Part shown: positions 42,688 to 52,061 of the stretch, in pieces
Layout of the letters: every line of letters begins with the position of its first letter
How positions within the stretch are numbered: position 1 is the stretch's first letter
DNA from: Lachnospiraceae bacterium
Lineage (GTDB): Bacteria; Bacillota; Clostridia; Lachnospirales; Lachnospiraceae
Reading direction: 5' to 3'
Assembly: GCA_015258065.1 (NCBI GenBank)
Contig: JABZIZ010000011.1
Coordinates: forward strand, 30,596-94,595
Length of the DNA stretch: 64,000 nucleotides
Notes under the pieces: model-generated
Told to the model about the DNA's origin: nothing
Seen by the model: the letters and a program-made list of their open reading frames with translations, nothing else
The model's database searches: none
Position numbers and translations under genes: made by a program

Positions 42688-44274
42688 ATGAAGGTTTTAC
42701 TCGTGGATGACGACCGTTTTGTGATTGCAGCTCTGAAAAAAGGCGTCCGGTGGGAAGCGCTCGGGTTTGATGAGATCTTTACTGCCCATAACGTGGAGGA
42801 AGCGTGGCAGGTGGAGGAGAAGGAGCAGGTGACGCTCATCGTGTCGGATATCGATATGCCCAGAGGAAGCGGTTTGGATTTTTTGCGGAAGTTGCGCAAG
42901 GAGGGGAGGAATACCCCTTGCATCTTTCTGACCAATTACGCGGATTTCGCCTATGCCCAGGAGGCGGTCAGTCTGAAGTGCTATCACTATTTTCTAAAGC
43001 CGGTGGATTACGGAAAGCTGACGCAGGTGATACAGGATGCCGTGAAGGAGTCCAGGGCGAAGGCGGCGGACCAGTCCGGCCGTTATCTTTCTTTTTGGAG
43101 AGAGGCTTTGTTACACAGAGAGAGCAAAGAGGTGCCGGAAGAATTCTATGACAAAGAGGAGGAACTCTGCCTCCTCATGGTGCAACTTTATCCTTATTAC
43201 CTGTCTTCGGATCTTCAATTAAAGAGCAGGATGAACGAAGAAGTTCTGCCACTGCTATCTTCCCTCCTTACTGCCGACCTGCCGGAGGCAAAGCGCGAAG
43301 GAAGCGTGATTATGAGCGGCCTTCCGGGATGGGATCGTTATTATGCGGTTCTGCGTCTGGGGAAAAAGACGGAGAAAAAGGTAGAGCAGGGATTCCTGGA
43401 GAAAAGCGCCAATGCGTTCCTGCAGTCTTTCCTGGAAAAGTCTCACTGCCCCGCCAATGTGTATCTGACACCCCCCGCCGCACCACAGGAAATCGGGAGG
43501 CAGATGGCGGTTCTGAACGAAGAGGCCCGCAATGACTTAGGGCCTGCCGGACATGTATTTTGTTGTGAGGAAAACAGACAGGGGGAAAAAGAAGCCGGAG
43601 TGGAAACGGTGGACGGGCAGCAGGTGAAAGCATTGTTGGAGGAGGAGAATTTCGATGGCCTTAGCGAACTCTGTCATGCCTACTTAGAGTCCCAGCTACA
43701 GAAGGGAACCTTGCATGCACGGAGCATTCTCAACCTGCAAATCGACATTGTGCAGCAGCTCTACGCCTATTTGGAGAAGCGCGGCATCCGTGCGCATCAG
43801 CTTTTTTCAGGAGAACCTTATAAGACGATTTCCGCCTGCGCCACAAAGAGCGCCAAGGATATGGAAACCTATCTGTATTTTCTTTTCTGCAAAGCAAAAG
43901 AGGGATTGAAACTGAGTGCCATGAATCAGAGTGTGGCGGATCGGGTCAGGGAATTTGTGGATGCCCATTACCGGGAAGATATCGGCAGAGAATCGTTAGA
44001 GGAAATTCTGTATTTTGATCCGGATTACAGTTCGAGACTTTTTAAAAAGGAAACCGGCATGTCTTTCATGCATTATGTCATTCAGAAGCGGATGACGGAA
44101 GCAAAGCGGCTGCTTCTAAATAGCTCGATGCCGGTGGGAGCCATCGCCGCACAGGTCGGATATGATAATTATTCCTATTTTTCCCGCCTTTTTAAAAGGA
44201 ACGTCGGCATCACCCCTGCCGAATACCGCAGAAACAACAAGCTCCTGCAAAGTTCCGCTTTGCAGGAGCCATAA
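42688..44274 (+). CDS. YesN-like AraC-type response regulator
   Basis: 528 aa from ATG 42688 (AGGGAG 5 bp upstream). The N-terminal receiver domain (1-120) has acidic residues Asp7-9, phospho-acceptor Asp54 in VSDIDMPRGSG and Lys near 102 (FLKPVDY). The central helical part is of unknown role. The C-terminal AraC HTH pair (about 425-520) reads RESLEEILYFDPDYSSRLFKKETGMSF and VGAIAAQVGYDNYSYFSRLFKRNVGITPAEYRR. It should activate the divergent LplABC-type operon when phosphorylated by the adjacent kinase. Confidence 0.94.
   Translation: MKVLLVDDDRFVIAALKKGVRWEALGFDEIFTAHNVEEAWQVEEKEQVTLIVSDIDMPRGSGLDFLRKLRKEGRNTPCIFLTNYADFAYAQEAVSLKCYHYFLKPVDYGKLTQVIQDAVKESRAKAADQSGRYLSFWREALLHRESKEVPEEFYDKEEELCLLMVQLYPYYLSSDLQLKSRMNEEVLPLLSSLLTADLPEAKREGSVIMSGLPGWDRYYAVLRLGKKTEKKVEQGFLEKSANAFLQSFLEKSHCPANVYLTPPAAPQEIGRQMAVLNEEARNDLGPAGHVFCCEENRQGEKEAGVETVDGQQVKALLEEENFDGLSELCHAYLESQLQKGTLHARSILNLQIDIVQQLYAYLEKRGIRAHQLFSGEPYKTISACATKSAKDMETYLYFLFCKAKEGLKLSAMNQSVADRVREFVDAHYREDIGRESLEEILYFDPDYSSRLFKKETGMSFMHYVIQKRMTEAKRLLLNSSMPVGAIAAQVGYDNYSYFSRLFKRNVGITPAEYRRNNKLLQSSALQEP
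44241..44269. terminator. Hairpin overlapping the end of the yesN-like gene
   Basis: GCTCCTGCAAAG (44241-44252) pairs perfectly with 44258-44269. On the minus strand it is followed by TTGTTGTTT, so it may chiefly terminate the GH31 gene coming the other way. It encodes the last residues of the response regulator. Confidence 0.65.
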
Positions 44275-44284
44275 AATCAGGAAT

Positions 44285-44410
44285 CCAACCGGTTGTGACG
44301 CCGGGTGCCAACTCCAATCGACGGGACACTAGGCGCCAACCTCCAACCGGCGGGACGCCAGGTGCCAACCTCCAACCGGTGGGACGCCAGGTGCCAACTT
44401 CCAACCGGTG
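44285..44410. repeat. 29-bp tandem repeat, 4.4 copies
   Basis: Units at 44285, 44314, 44343 and 44372 plus a 10-bp partial at 44401. The consensus begins CCAACCGGTGGGACGCCAGG. There are no spacers, so it is not a CRISPR array. It fills the gap between two convergent genes. Confidence 0.92.
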
Positions 44411-44416
44411 TAAAGT

Positions 44417-46408
44417 CTAACGGAAATTTGCTTCTTCCGGGTAGGAAAAACCGTCGTCGTTGTAGAGTTCATAACTCTTTTCATCCGCCTCATAGGTGAG
44501 GTAGGTGATCGTGGAATTGTCAATCTCCGCTGTGGTCATGGCGGGTTTTGCAATCGGCAGCACGTGACCCTTCCGCAGGAAGAGAAGGGTTTCAAAGAGA
44601 TTGCAGGTGACATAGTGGTCGCCCTTTTCCAGAATCTCCTCCGTGTAATCGTTAAAGGCACGGAAACGGATCATCTTCATTTCTTCCGGCAGATAGACAT
44701 TTCTTCCGGTGCGGTTCTGCTCAACGACAGGGGCTAACATGATGCTCTCACCGGCCAGAATCTGATCCTCGATCTCGAAAGCCCTGGGGTCATCACCGTA
44801 TTCAAAGGAGAGAGGTTTCATATACATGTCGTCTCGAAGCGCCGCCTTCATAAATTCACTGTAGATGTAAGGAATGAGTGCGTAACGCAACTCAATCAGT
44901 TTTTTGAAGTCGTCCAGGTGTGTAAAGCGGTACAGCTCCTGCAATCTGGTGCCGGTGCAGGCGTGGTTGCGGTAAAGCGGAATCAGAATCGCAAGAGACA
45001 GCCATCTGGCCATCAAATCTTCCGTGCAGTCAGCACCGAAGCCGCCCATATCCGAACCGGAATAGAGGAAGCCGCACATGTTCAGCGCGGGCATCTGCGC
45101 TAATGACAGCTTCAGGTGAGACCACCAGGACTTATTATCACCGGTCCATACGCCGCCGTAGCGGTGCATGCCGATATAGCTGGAGCGGGAAAACAGAAGG
45201 ATTCGTTTGTCCGGTTCCATCTCCCGGAGGGCTTCCCCGGCGGCTCTTGTCATATAGAAGCCGTAGAGGTTGTGTACCTTGTCGTGGCGGATTTTTTTGC
45301 CTTCGTATTCATGATAAAAACGCTTGTAATCGCCCTCATAGTTGCTAAGAGAAGCGATCAGGCTTTGGAACTGGAAGAGGGATTCGATGTCCAGATTGCG
45401 CCCTTTAAACTGATCCAGCGAGTCGAAGACCTCCTTCAGATGGTCTTCCGTATAAAAAATAGCGGGTTCATTCATATCATTCCAGAAGCCGTCGATTCCC
45501 TGATCCAGCAGGACCTGATATTTGTGTCCGAACCATTTGCGCGTTTGCGGCTTTAAGAAGTCGGGGAAGTGCACCTGTCCCGGCCAAACGGCAGCGACCA
45601 GCCGTTCTCCGTTTTCTTTTTTGACAAAATAATCGTTTTCACAGCCCTCTTCATAGACGTCATAGCCGTCTTCGATTTTGACACCGGCATCAATGATCGG
45701 CACCAGATGGACGTTCTTTTCGGAAAGCTCTTTGGAAAAGGCGGACAGATCGGGAAAGCGGTCGTGATCTACCGTGAAATCCTTATAGCGTTCCATATAA
45801 TCAATGTCCATATAGATGGCGTCAAGCGGGATGCCTGCCTGATGGTAGTTCTGATAGACCTCCCGGACGTCCGCCTCCGTCTTATATCCCCAGCGGCTTT
45901 GGCCGAAGCCGAACGCCCACTTGGGAGGCAGATAGCAGTGCCCGGTGAGCCCCCTAAACTCCTTCACCACTTCGGTCGGTGTTTTGGCGGTGATCCGGTA
46001 ACAATCGGCAGCTCCGGAAGCGGACTTGATTTGCAGGACGTCGGTTTTGGTATAACCGATATCGAAGGTTACGGTTCCCGGGTCATCGATAAAGATTCCT
46101 TCTGCCATATTTCCGCCCGGAGAGAGCAGAATGATAAAGTTCTGGGAAGCATAGAGGGAGCGCTTGTCCTCATCGTGGTGCGGCTCATCCGTATTGTTGC
46201 TGATATAGACCCAGCCTCTCTTGTTGATGCCACGCACCGTTTCGCCAAGACCGACGACCGTAAGGGTGGGGGAGAGGGTTTTGGTCAGAGTGCCTTCCTG
46301 CCCGTCTATTTTCCATTCCGGAAAATGGTCGGTGGAAGGGATTTTGTCCTCATCCAGTACAACTGCGCCTGTGGGAATGGGAGAGCCCATTCGAAGTCTT
46401 TCTATCAT
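44417..46408 (-). CDS. GH31 alpha-glucosidase
   Basis: 663 aa, start 46408 with GAGGTG upstream. Core signatures: PPKWAFGFGQSRWGYKTEADVREV, LDAIYMDIDYM, nucleophile Asp in GIDGFWNDMNEPAIF and acid/base region VWTGDNKSWWSHLK, then SGSDMGGFG. No signal peptide, so cytosolic. It probably removes glucose from imported isomalto- or malto-oligosaccharides. It is downstream of the dextranase gene on the same strand, separated by a large inverted repeat. Confidence 0.94.
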   Translation of the reverse strand: MIERLRMGSPIPTGAVVLDEDKIPSTDHFPEWKIDGQEGTLTKTLSPTLTVVGLGETVRGINKRGWVYISNNTDEPHHDEDKRSLYASQNFIILLSPGGNMAEGIFIDDPGTVTFDIGYTKTDVLQIKSASGAADCYRITAKTPTEVVKEFRGLTGHCYLPPKWAFGFGQSRWGYKTEADVREVYQNYHQAGIPLDAIYMDIDYMERYKDFTVDHDRFPDLSAFSKELSEKNVHLVPIIDAGVKIEDGYDVYEEGCENDYFVKKENGERLVAAVWPGQVHFPDFLKPQTRKWFGHKYQVLLDQGIDGFWNDMNEPAIFYTEDHLKEVFDSLDQFKGRNLDIESLFQFQSLIASLSNYEGDYKRFYHEYEGKKIRHDKVHNLYGFYMTRAAGEALREMEPDKRILLFSRSSYIGMHRYGGVWTGDNKSWWSHLKLSLAQMPALNMCGFLYSGSDMGGFGADCTEDLMARWLSLAILIPLYRNHACTGTRLQELYRFTHLDDFKKLIELRYALIPYIYSEFMKAALRDDMYMKPLSFEYGDDPRAFEIEDQILAGESIMLAPVVEQNRTGRNVYLPEEMKMIRFRAFNDYTEEILEKGDHYVTCNLFETLLFLRKGHVLPIAKPAMTTAEIDNSTITYLTYEADEKSYELYNDDGFSYPEEANFR

Positions 46409-46477
46409 CTGTTCACCTCATTTGTTGTTTTTCTGGAGCTTTGCAGGTATCATCCGCTACTTCCTCGGGTGGGGGCG

Positions 46478-46540
46478 TGTCATGAGGTCTTACCCTGACA
46501 GGCATGCGAGCATGCCTGTCAGGGATAAGACTTCATGACA
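46478..46540. repeat. 30-bp inverted repeat at the 3' end of the dextranase gene
   Basis: Arms 46478-46507 and 46510-46540 pair over about 30 bp with two mismatches (TGTCATGA... with ...TCATGACA; ACAGGCATGC with GCATGCCTGT) around a 2-nt loop. The dextranase stop lies inside. There is no T-run, so it may be a processing or stability hairpin separating GH66 and GH31 expression. Confidence 0.85.
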
Positions 46541-48437
46541 CTAAATATACCATTCCCCAGTATTCTAAGGTACCTACGGTAAATTGCAAGTAGGTTCCGG
46601 AAGGATCTTTTCCGGTTTCAAAGGGGAGGGGGGTGGATTCGCAGCCGTTGTAATCGGGGGAGGCAAGGTAGGCGGCGGAGATTTTTTTATCTGTGTAGAA
46701 TTTCACCTTCAGGTTGTGCAAAACCTCCGGATCCTTTTTGTTTCCCTGTTCATCGACCCAGAGGTTGTCATTGTTGCGCAGGTTGATGAGGTGGAGGATC
46801 TGGTGGGTGGCATCTTCCTTGGTATAAGTCCAGACTTTATAGCTCTCTCCGACAGAGCTGGTGGGGACGCCCTCGATTTCAACTCTGTTGTCCGTGGGGG
46901 TCTGACCGTCTCTCAGCAGGTTTTCGTAGGCAACGCTGAAGTCGTACATGGAGGTGATTTTTGTCTTCAGGTGCTCGCTCATGGGGATTTTATCATCCGG
47001 ATAGTAGGCGGCATGCAACATGCGATTTCCGTCGCCAAGTTCCAGACGGCCTCCTCCTGCAGCAAAGGTGATGGCGTCCATCAGCAGGACGGCAGCGTCA
47101 TTCATAAAGTCTTTCTTTGTGTCGATGTTAATGTAGGCCTTGACAGTGAGGGATTTGCCGACTCCGTCCATGGAGTAGGATTTGCTGTCTTCCCTGCTCC
47201 TCTCCACTTCGCGCAGGACGGAATGATAGGTGTTAAAGAGTTCCCCGTCTCTTGCACGGTCCCAGGGCCAGAATTCCGCATAGAGAACATCGGTGTGCGA
47301 GGTGTTTGCCTGTTCATTTCCCTGTGCGCCGACCGGATTGAAGGAGAGATATTTTTTGCCGAGCGCTTTTTTGGCGGCGTTCAGGAAGCTGCGGTAGGTT
47401 TGCTTGACTAGGTAAATCGGTTTTCCATCTTCGTCATATCCCAGAGGGTTTCCGTAAGCATCCGTCATCTCGCCGAATTCGCCGATGGTATCGCCATGCC
47501 ACCCGTCAAAGCCAAGGATTTCCAGCGCCCGGTTTTCTTTTGCAAAGATGTAGGTCTGCCATTCGGGATTCAGTGGATTGACAAAGTAAAGATGGCCATT
47601 GTGAGAAGGCGAGTTGCCCATGGTGAAATAGAAAGGTCCCTTTCCCTTTGGATTTCCTTCTTTGAAAAAGAGGCGCCAGCAGCAGGCGGGCGTCTCTCTT
47701 CCCTCCTTGTCCGTAAAAAAAGAGTCCGTTCCGGCATAGATCATATTGTAGGCCATATTCACCATCTTCTTCTTTTGGGCTGCTTTGATATAACGCAGCA
47801 GGGTGTCTACATGGATGGTTCTGCCCGACCAGTCCGTCCAGTCGGAAAGATGGTCTTTGCTCACGGAATCGGGAAGCGGTTCATGGTGCAGGTGGTGCCA
47901 GTCGTAGTATTCGATGACATTGATATGATAACGATTCATCTGTGCAATCATATCCTCTGCCGGGAGGGAGGGGCCGTAGTCACAGACATAGCCGTACCTG
48001 GGGAATTTGACAAAGGAGGAGGAAACGTCGATCGCACAGGTGTCTTTTGCCAGCACCTCGCCTGCTTCGTCCACTACCTGGATCCTCACCAGATAGCCGG
48101 TGAAATCCGGATCCGGCGCAGGAAAAAGAACCTGCACTTCTTCGCCCTGCCTGGACAGGAGTTTCGTTTGGAAGCTGCTCACCTTTTTTTCGTGATGGAA
48201 GAGCAGCGTCTCCAGGGCGAGGGATTCCACAGGGACATTTGCCTGTTCAATTTTGCAGGATATCGTTACGGTTTCTTTCGGGGCATACAGGGCTTTGTCG
48301 CTTCCGATGATCCGAAAGGAGAGCTTCTGCTCTGTGGCTGGTGCTGCTTGCATTTTGATTTCCTCCGTACATCCGCCCATCATGAGCGCAGAGAGAAGGG
48401 TCATGATGGCCAGGATTTTGGTTCTATTTTTCGTCAT
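46533..48437 (-). CDS. GH66 dextranase-like lipoprotein
   Basis: 634 aa. Lipoprotein signal ending LMMGGC (Cys23), so the enzyme is anchored outside. N-terminal beta domain, then the GH66 barrel: FPRYGYVCDYGP, MNRYHINVIEYYDWHHLHHEPLP, NMIYAGTDSFF, and FDGWHGDTIGE with the likely nucleophile Asp; YAEFWPWD may carry the acid Glu. GH66 enzymes are endo-dextranases or cycloisomaltooligosaccharide glucanotransferases acting on alpha-1,6-glucan. Its start overlaps the end of the AraC gene by 14 bp. It supplies oligosaccharides to the divergent importer. Confidence 0.9.
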   Translation of the reverse strand: MTKNRTKILAIMTLLSALMMGGCTEEIKMQAAPATEQKLSFRIIGSDKALYAPKETVTISCKIEQANVPVESLALETLLFHHEKKVSSFQTKLLSRQGEEVQVLFPAPDPDFTGYLVRIQVVDEAGEVLAKDTCAIDVSSSFVKFPRYGYVCDYGPSLPAEDMIAQMNRYHINVIEYYDWHHLHHEPLPDSVSKDHLSDWTDWSGRTIHVDTLLRYIKAAQKKKMVNMAYNMIYAGTDSFFTDKEGRETPACCWRLFFKEGNPKGKGPFYFTMGNSPSHNGHLYFVNPLNPEWQTYIFAKENRALEILGFDGWHGDTIGEFGEMTDAYGNPLGYDEDGKPIYLVKQTYRSFLNAAKKALGKKYLSFNPVGAQGNEQANTSHTDVLYAEFWPWDRARDGELFNTYHSVLREVERSREDSKSYSMDGVGKSLTVKAYINIDTKKDFMNDAAVLLMDAITFAAGGGRLELGDGNRMLHAAYYPDDKIPMSEHLKTKITSMYDFSVAYENLLRDGQTPTDNRVEIEGVPTSSVGESYKVWTYTKEDATHQILHLINLRNNDNLWVDEQGNKKDPEVLHNLKVKFYTDKKISAAYLASPDYNGCESTPLPFETGKDPSGTYLQFTVGTLEYWGMVYLVS

Positions 48438-49308
48438 GTGGCAGATGGGTCCTTGTTTTTTTACAGCTGGCGCGGTACTCCCTGGGGGTCATGCCGTTCA
48501 CCTTGATAAAAAGATCCGTGAAGGCGCGCAGATTGGGGAAACCGCTTTCTTCCGCAATTTTGGTGATGGATAAAGAACTGCGCTCTAACAGATAGCTTGC
48601 ATGTCCGAGGCGGATGGAAGACAGATAATATTTGAAATTCCTTCCCGTCTCCCGATAAAAAAGTTTGGAGAAATAGGCACTGGTAAAACCGAAGTGGGAG
48701 CTGACATCCTTTAATTGCAGGTTCTCCATATAATGTGCATGGACGTAATCGGTAAAAAGGGAGCCGTTCTGTTCTTTCGAAGGATCTGTCTCCGTCTCCT
48801 TGTGGCTGCTTTCTTCTTTCTCTGATAAAAGAAGGCTGAAGATGGAAAGGACACAGCTGTTCATCCCGATCACCCGGTTCGCCTTTTGCGATAGAGAATG
48901 CAGATAGAGGTGGTAGAGCAGCTTCCAGATTTCCTGTCGGTGCGGGTCCACCTCTTCTTTGGAAAAAAGAAGGAGAGCCTCCCGTTTCCGATTTCTCCAA
49001 TAAATGCGGATATACTCCTCCGGAATCAGAACAGCGAAGCCGAGATAGTCCTCGGTCACCTCATAAGAGGTATGAACGACATTGGGATTGATCAGGACGA
49101 ATTCTTCCGATTCGATCAGACAAACCTCGTTCCCGATGTGATTCTCCAATTTTCCGTTGATGCAAACATTGAACTCGTAACTGCTGTGCCAGTGAGGAAG
49201 CGGCCTACTGGTGTTGAGCTGCTTTTCCGTTTCAATGAGTCTGGAGTGAAATACCTTGCAGAAGCAGTTGCTCTCCGGAATGACCTGTTCATACTCTATC
49301 AGTTCCAT
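48424..49308 (-). CDS. AraC-family transcriptional regulator
   Basis: 294 aa. The N-terminal cupin-like sensor (HWHSSYEFNVCINGKLENHIG, EEFVLINPNVVHTSYE) is of the sugar-binding type. The C-terminal HTH pair reads NLQLKDVSSHFGFTSAYFSKLFYRETGRNFKYYL and LSITKIAEESGFPNLRAFTDLFIKVNGMTPREYRASC. It overlaps the dextranase gene and diverges from the binding-protein gene, so it most likely activates both operons from the 264-bp region between them in response to an isomaltooligosaccharide. Confidence 0.92.
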   Translation of the reverse strand: MELIEYEQVIPESNCFCKVFHSRLIETEKQLNTSRPLPHWHSSYEFNVCINGKLENHIGNEVCLIESEEFVLINPNVVHTSYEVTEDYLGFAVLIPEEYIRIYWRNRKREALLLFSKEEVDPHRQEIWKLLYHLYLHSLSQKANRVIGMNSCVLSIFSLLLSEKEESSHKETETDPSKEQNGSLFTDYVHAHYMENLQLKDVSSHFGFTSAYFSKLFYRETGRNFKYYLSSIRLGHASYLLERSSLSITKIAEESGFPNLRAFTDLFIKVNGMTPREYRASCKKTRTHLPHDEK

Positions 49309-49571
49309 CTGTTTTGACCTCTAGTTCCTGATTGAATCCCCCCCGGGACTTCTGCCGAAAGCCCCGAAGATATTGCTGTTCGAAAAACAGGACTATGATA
49401 TCATTACACCTTAATCTGCACAACTTTGAAAGACATTTAACCAACTAAGGATAAAAATTGCACAAAAATGACAAAAAAAGCCCTTGGCAGGTGGGGAGAG
49501 GAAAAGGCAAAATCAAGATAGATCAAAGTGACGTAGATAGAAATGATGTGTCCGTGTTTCAAGGAGGTGAA
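49309..49571. promoter_or_regulatory. Divergent control region of the dextran locus
   Basis: No gene. For the plus strand TTGAAA (49426-49431), 18 bp, GATAAA (49450-49455) is a possible promoter. TTGCACAAAAATGACAAAA and CTGCACAACTTTGAAAGACA are similar halves that might be AraC-type operator sites. The ribosome site AAGGAGGTG precedes 49572. Confidence 0.35.
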
Positions 49572-50927
49572 ATGAAAAAGAAAGTTTTGTCCGGTATCAT
49601 GGCGGCAATGGTCGCGACCAGTCTTCTCGCCGGTTGCGGAGGAAGTGCGCAGAAGGCGGATGAGGGGAAGGATGTGCCTGCAGCAGCGACAAGTGCGGAT
49701 GCTGCCGGTGGTTCGTCTGACAGCAAAACGGCTTCTTCCTCAGATGAAATTGCCTACAACGGGGACGAGGTAACGATTACCTATTGGCATACGCATTCGG
49801 ATGCGGAAGAAGAGGTTCTGACCGATCAGATCATTCCGGCATTTGAAGAAAAGTATCCGAAGATTCATGTGGAAGCGGTTCGTATGCCTTACGACGGCCT
49901 GATGCAGCAGATCATCACGAGCATCTCCTCATCCACAGGCCCGGATCTGATGAGAATGGATATTATATGGGTACCGGAGCTGGCAAAGATGGGAGCCCTG
50001 GAAGCGGTGGACGATCTGGACGGTTTTGCAAAGTTAAAGGATACCCTGTACGAAGGCCCCCTGCAGACGAATTTTTATGATGGCAAATATTACGGATTGC
50101 CGTTAAATACCAACTGCCTCTCCGGCGCCTGGAGCAAGCCACTTATGGAGCAGCTGGGAATCAAGGAGCTTCCCAAAACCTATGATGAAGTGCTTGCATT
50201 AAAGGACAAATTAAAGAAGGGACAGTATCTGATCGCCTGCGAAGGCCCCAATCCCTGGTCCATGGCTCCGCTTTTCTCCTCGCTGGGCGGCGTGTATACC
50301 AATGAGGATCACACGAAGGCAAGCGGCTATCTGGATAGTGAAGCCAGCATTAAGGCGATGGAAACCATCGTGAAGTGGTACGACGAAGGCATCATCGGCC
50401 CCTGCATGAACGGCGAAAAGCCCGATGCGGCCAACGGTCTGTATGACGGACAGTATCTGTTTTCCTATCAGGGACCCTGGTTCTATTCCAATGACGATGA
50501 AAGCCAGATCGCCAAGGTGCAGGACGGACTGCTGCCCGCAGGAGAAGCCGGTTCCCTGACCGTAAACGGCGGAGAAGACCTCGTCATCTTCAAGGGAAGC
50601 CAGAAGAAGGAAGCATCCTGGGTTTTTGCCAGATTCCTGATGAGCGATTTCGCACAGAAAGCGCAGGCTGTAGGCGGCGGACATTTGGTGCCTACAGTGA
50701 AGACGGTGGCGGAGAGCGAGGAAGTCAAGAATACCCCTCACATGGAAACCTACTTAAAACAGTTGGAAGGCGCGGTACCGAGAACGCCTACACCGGTTTG
50801 GGAAAAGATGAGTGACAAGCTGACGGTCGCATTCACAAGCTGCCTCCTGCATGAAGACAAGCCGCAGAGTGCTTTTCAAAAGGCGGCGAAAGAAATCGAT
50901 GCCCTGCTTGCAGAGGGTGGAAAATAA
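49572..50927 (+). CDS. Sugar-binding lipoprotein (family 1, MalE/MsmE type)
   Basis: 451 aa from ATG 49572 (AAGGAGGTG). Lipoprotein signal MKKKVLSGIMAAMVATS then LLAGC, lipid on Cys22, then an Ala/Ser linker and the binding fold (VTITYWHTHSDAEEEVL, GLPLNTNCLSGAWSKPL, VNGGEDLVIFKGSQKKEAS). It should capture oligosaccharides released by the GH66 dextranase. First gene of the importer operon; a strong hairpin follows, which would keep it in excess over the permeases. Confidence 0.93.
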   Translation: MKKKVLSGIMAAMVATSLLAGCGGSAQKADEGKDVPAAATSADAAGGSSDSKTASSSDEIAYNGDEVTITYWHTHSDAEEEVLTDQIIPAFEEKYPKIHVEAVRMPYDGLMQQIITSISSSTGPDLMRMDIIWVPELAKMGALEAVDDLDGFAKLKDTLYEGPLQTNFYDGKYYGLPLNTNCLSGAWSKPLMEQLGIKELPKTYDEVLALKDKLKKGQYLIACEGPNPWSMAPLFSSLGGVYTNEDHTKASGYLDSEASIKAMETIVKWYDEGIIGPCMNGEKPDAANGLYDGQYLFSYQGPWFYSNDDESQIAKVQDGLLPAGEAGSLTVNGGEDLVIFKGSQKKEASWVFARFLMSDFAQKAQAVGGGHLVPTVKTVAESEEVKNTPHMETYLKQLEGAVPRTPTPVWEKMSDKLTVAFTSCLLHEDKPQSAFQKAAKEIDALLAEGGK

Positions 50928-51043
50928 GACAGCTGCGTAACAAGTTAGAAGCGGCTGCATAGGAAGGTGGACGCATACACGGCGACGCAATGTAAAAAGA
51001 CAGCTGTGGATTCAGAAACGAGAACAACAGATGACGGAAGGAG

Positions 51044-51086
51044 GTGGGAACTTTTCGGGAAGTTTTTTCCGCAGAAAAGTTCCCAC
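51044..51086 (+). promoter_or_regulatory. Intercistronic hairpin between binding protein and permease
   Basis: GTGGGAACTTTTC (51044-51056) pairs perfectly with GAAAAGTTCCCAC (51074-51086), with an inner GGAA/TTCC in the loop. There is no T-run. Such structures commonly protect the binding-protein mRNA and reduce downstream permease expression. It also supports a start for the permease at 51109 over 51031. Confidence 0.7.
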
Positions 51087-51108
51087 TCTTCCAATAGGGA
51101 AATCTTTT

Positions 51109-52053
51109 ATGGACGGAAGAAATCAGTTAGTGAGAAAACGCTTGGAACGAGGGATGAAGGAGTGGATCGCGGTCCTTCCCTTCCTTTCGGTAGGAACGGT
51201 GCTTTTTGTGGTCTTTGTCCTCTATCCTCAGATCAAAAATATCTACATATCACTGACCAATTACAGCATTATGCCCGGAGCGGACAATCGGTTTGTGGGG
51301 CTGGAAAATTACAAACGAATCTTCGAAGGCATGCACGAAAAAGGTTCGGATGCCTATTTTTTCTGGATGGCTTTTCGCAACAACGTGCTGGCGATCTTGA
51401 TTACGGTGCCGGGGCAGCTCATCCTGGGGCTACTCGCCGCGGTCCTCATTCACAGTCTGCGCTTTGGAAAAAACATCTACAAGGTTCTCCTTTATATCGC
51501 AGTGATCTGCGACTGGGTCGTGTTCTGCAATATCGTGGACTATATTTTTCAGCCGGATAACGGGAGTCTGGTCAACTACCTTCTCACCAGTATCGGCCTT
51601 TTGAAGGAACCGGTGTCCTGGTTAAAAAACACCTGGACCGCCAATTTTGTGATCTGGTTCTGCTCGATCTGGAAGGGCTTCGGCTGGGTCATGATCATCT
51701 ATACCGCCGGGCTGCAGGGAATTCCGCAGGACAGATACGAAGCGGCCAAGGTGGACGGGGCAAACGCACTCCAACGCTTTTTTTACATCACGCTGCCCGG
51801 ACTTCATGCCACCACTTTCTACCTGTTAATCAATCTGATCAACGGAGCCATGAATATCTTTATTCAGGTCTTCCTGTTAACCAAGGGGGATCCGATCGGT
51901 TCGACGGATGTGGTCATGGATTATATTTACAGACGCGCCTTCAATTATTTTGAATTCGGCTATGCGGCCGCTTCTGGACTCGTCATGGGCGGCGTTGTGT
52001 TTGTCCTGTCCATGGCTCTAAAAAAATATCTGCGCTACGGACAGGACGATTAA
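51109..52053 (+). CDS. ABC sugar permease, MalF/UgpA type
   Basis: 314 aa from ATG 51109 (AGGGAA upstream). An upstream ATG at 51031 would add 26 residues encoded by the hairpin and is less likely. Six membrane helices; the first outside segment SLTNYSIMPGADNRFVGLENYKRIF is typical. EAA loop RYEAAKVDGANALQRFFYITLPGLHAT contacts the ATPase. Pairs with the next permease; the ATPase is encoded elsewhere. Confidence 0.9.
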   Translation: MDGRNQLVRKRLERGMKEWIAVLPFLSVGTVLFVVFVLYPQIKNIYISLTNYSIMPGADNRFVGLENYKRIFEGMHEKGSDAYFFWMAFRNNVLAILITVPGQLILGLLAAVLIHSLRFGKNIYKVLLYIAVICDWVVFCNIVDYIFQPDNGSLVNYLLTSIGLLKEPVSWLKNTWTANFVIWFCSIWKGFGWVMIIYTAGLQGIPQDRYEAAKVDGANALQRFFYITLPGLHATTFYLLINLINGAMNIFIQVFLLTKGDPIGSTDVVMDYIYRRAFNYFEFGYAAASGLVMGGVVFVLSMALKKYLRYGQDD

Positions 52054-52061
52054 GGAGGATC

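Noticed and set aside
44285..44410. Possible CRISPR array
   Set aside because: The repeats are directly adjacent with no unique spacers, and there are no cas genes in the window.
45569..46498. 309-codon open frame antisense to GH31
   Set aside because: The GH31 frame has all catalytic motifs; this frame has none and ends inside the inverted repeat.
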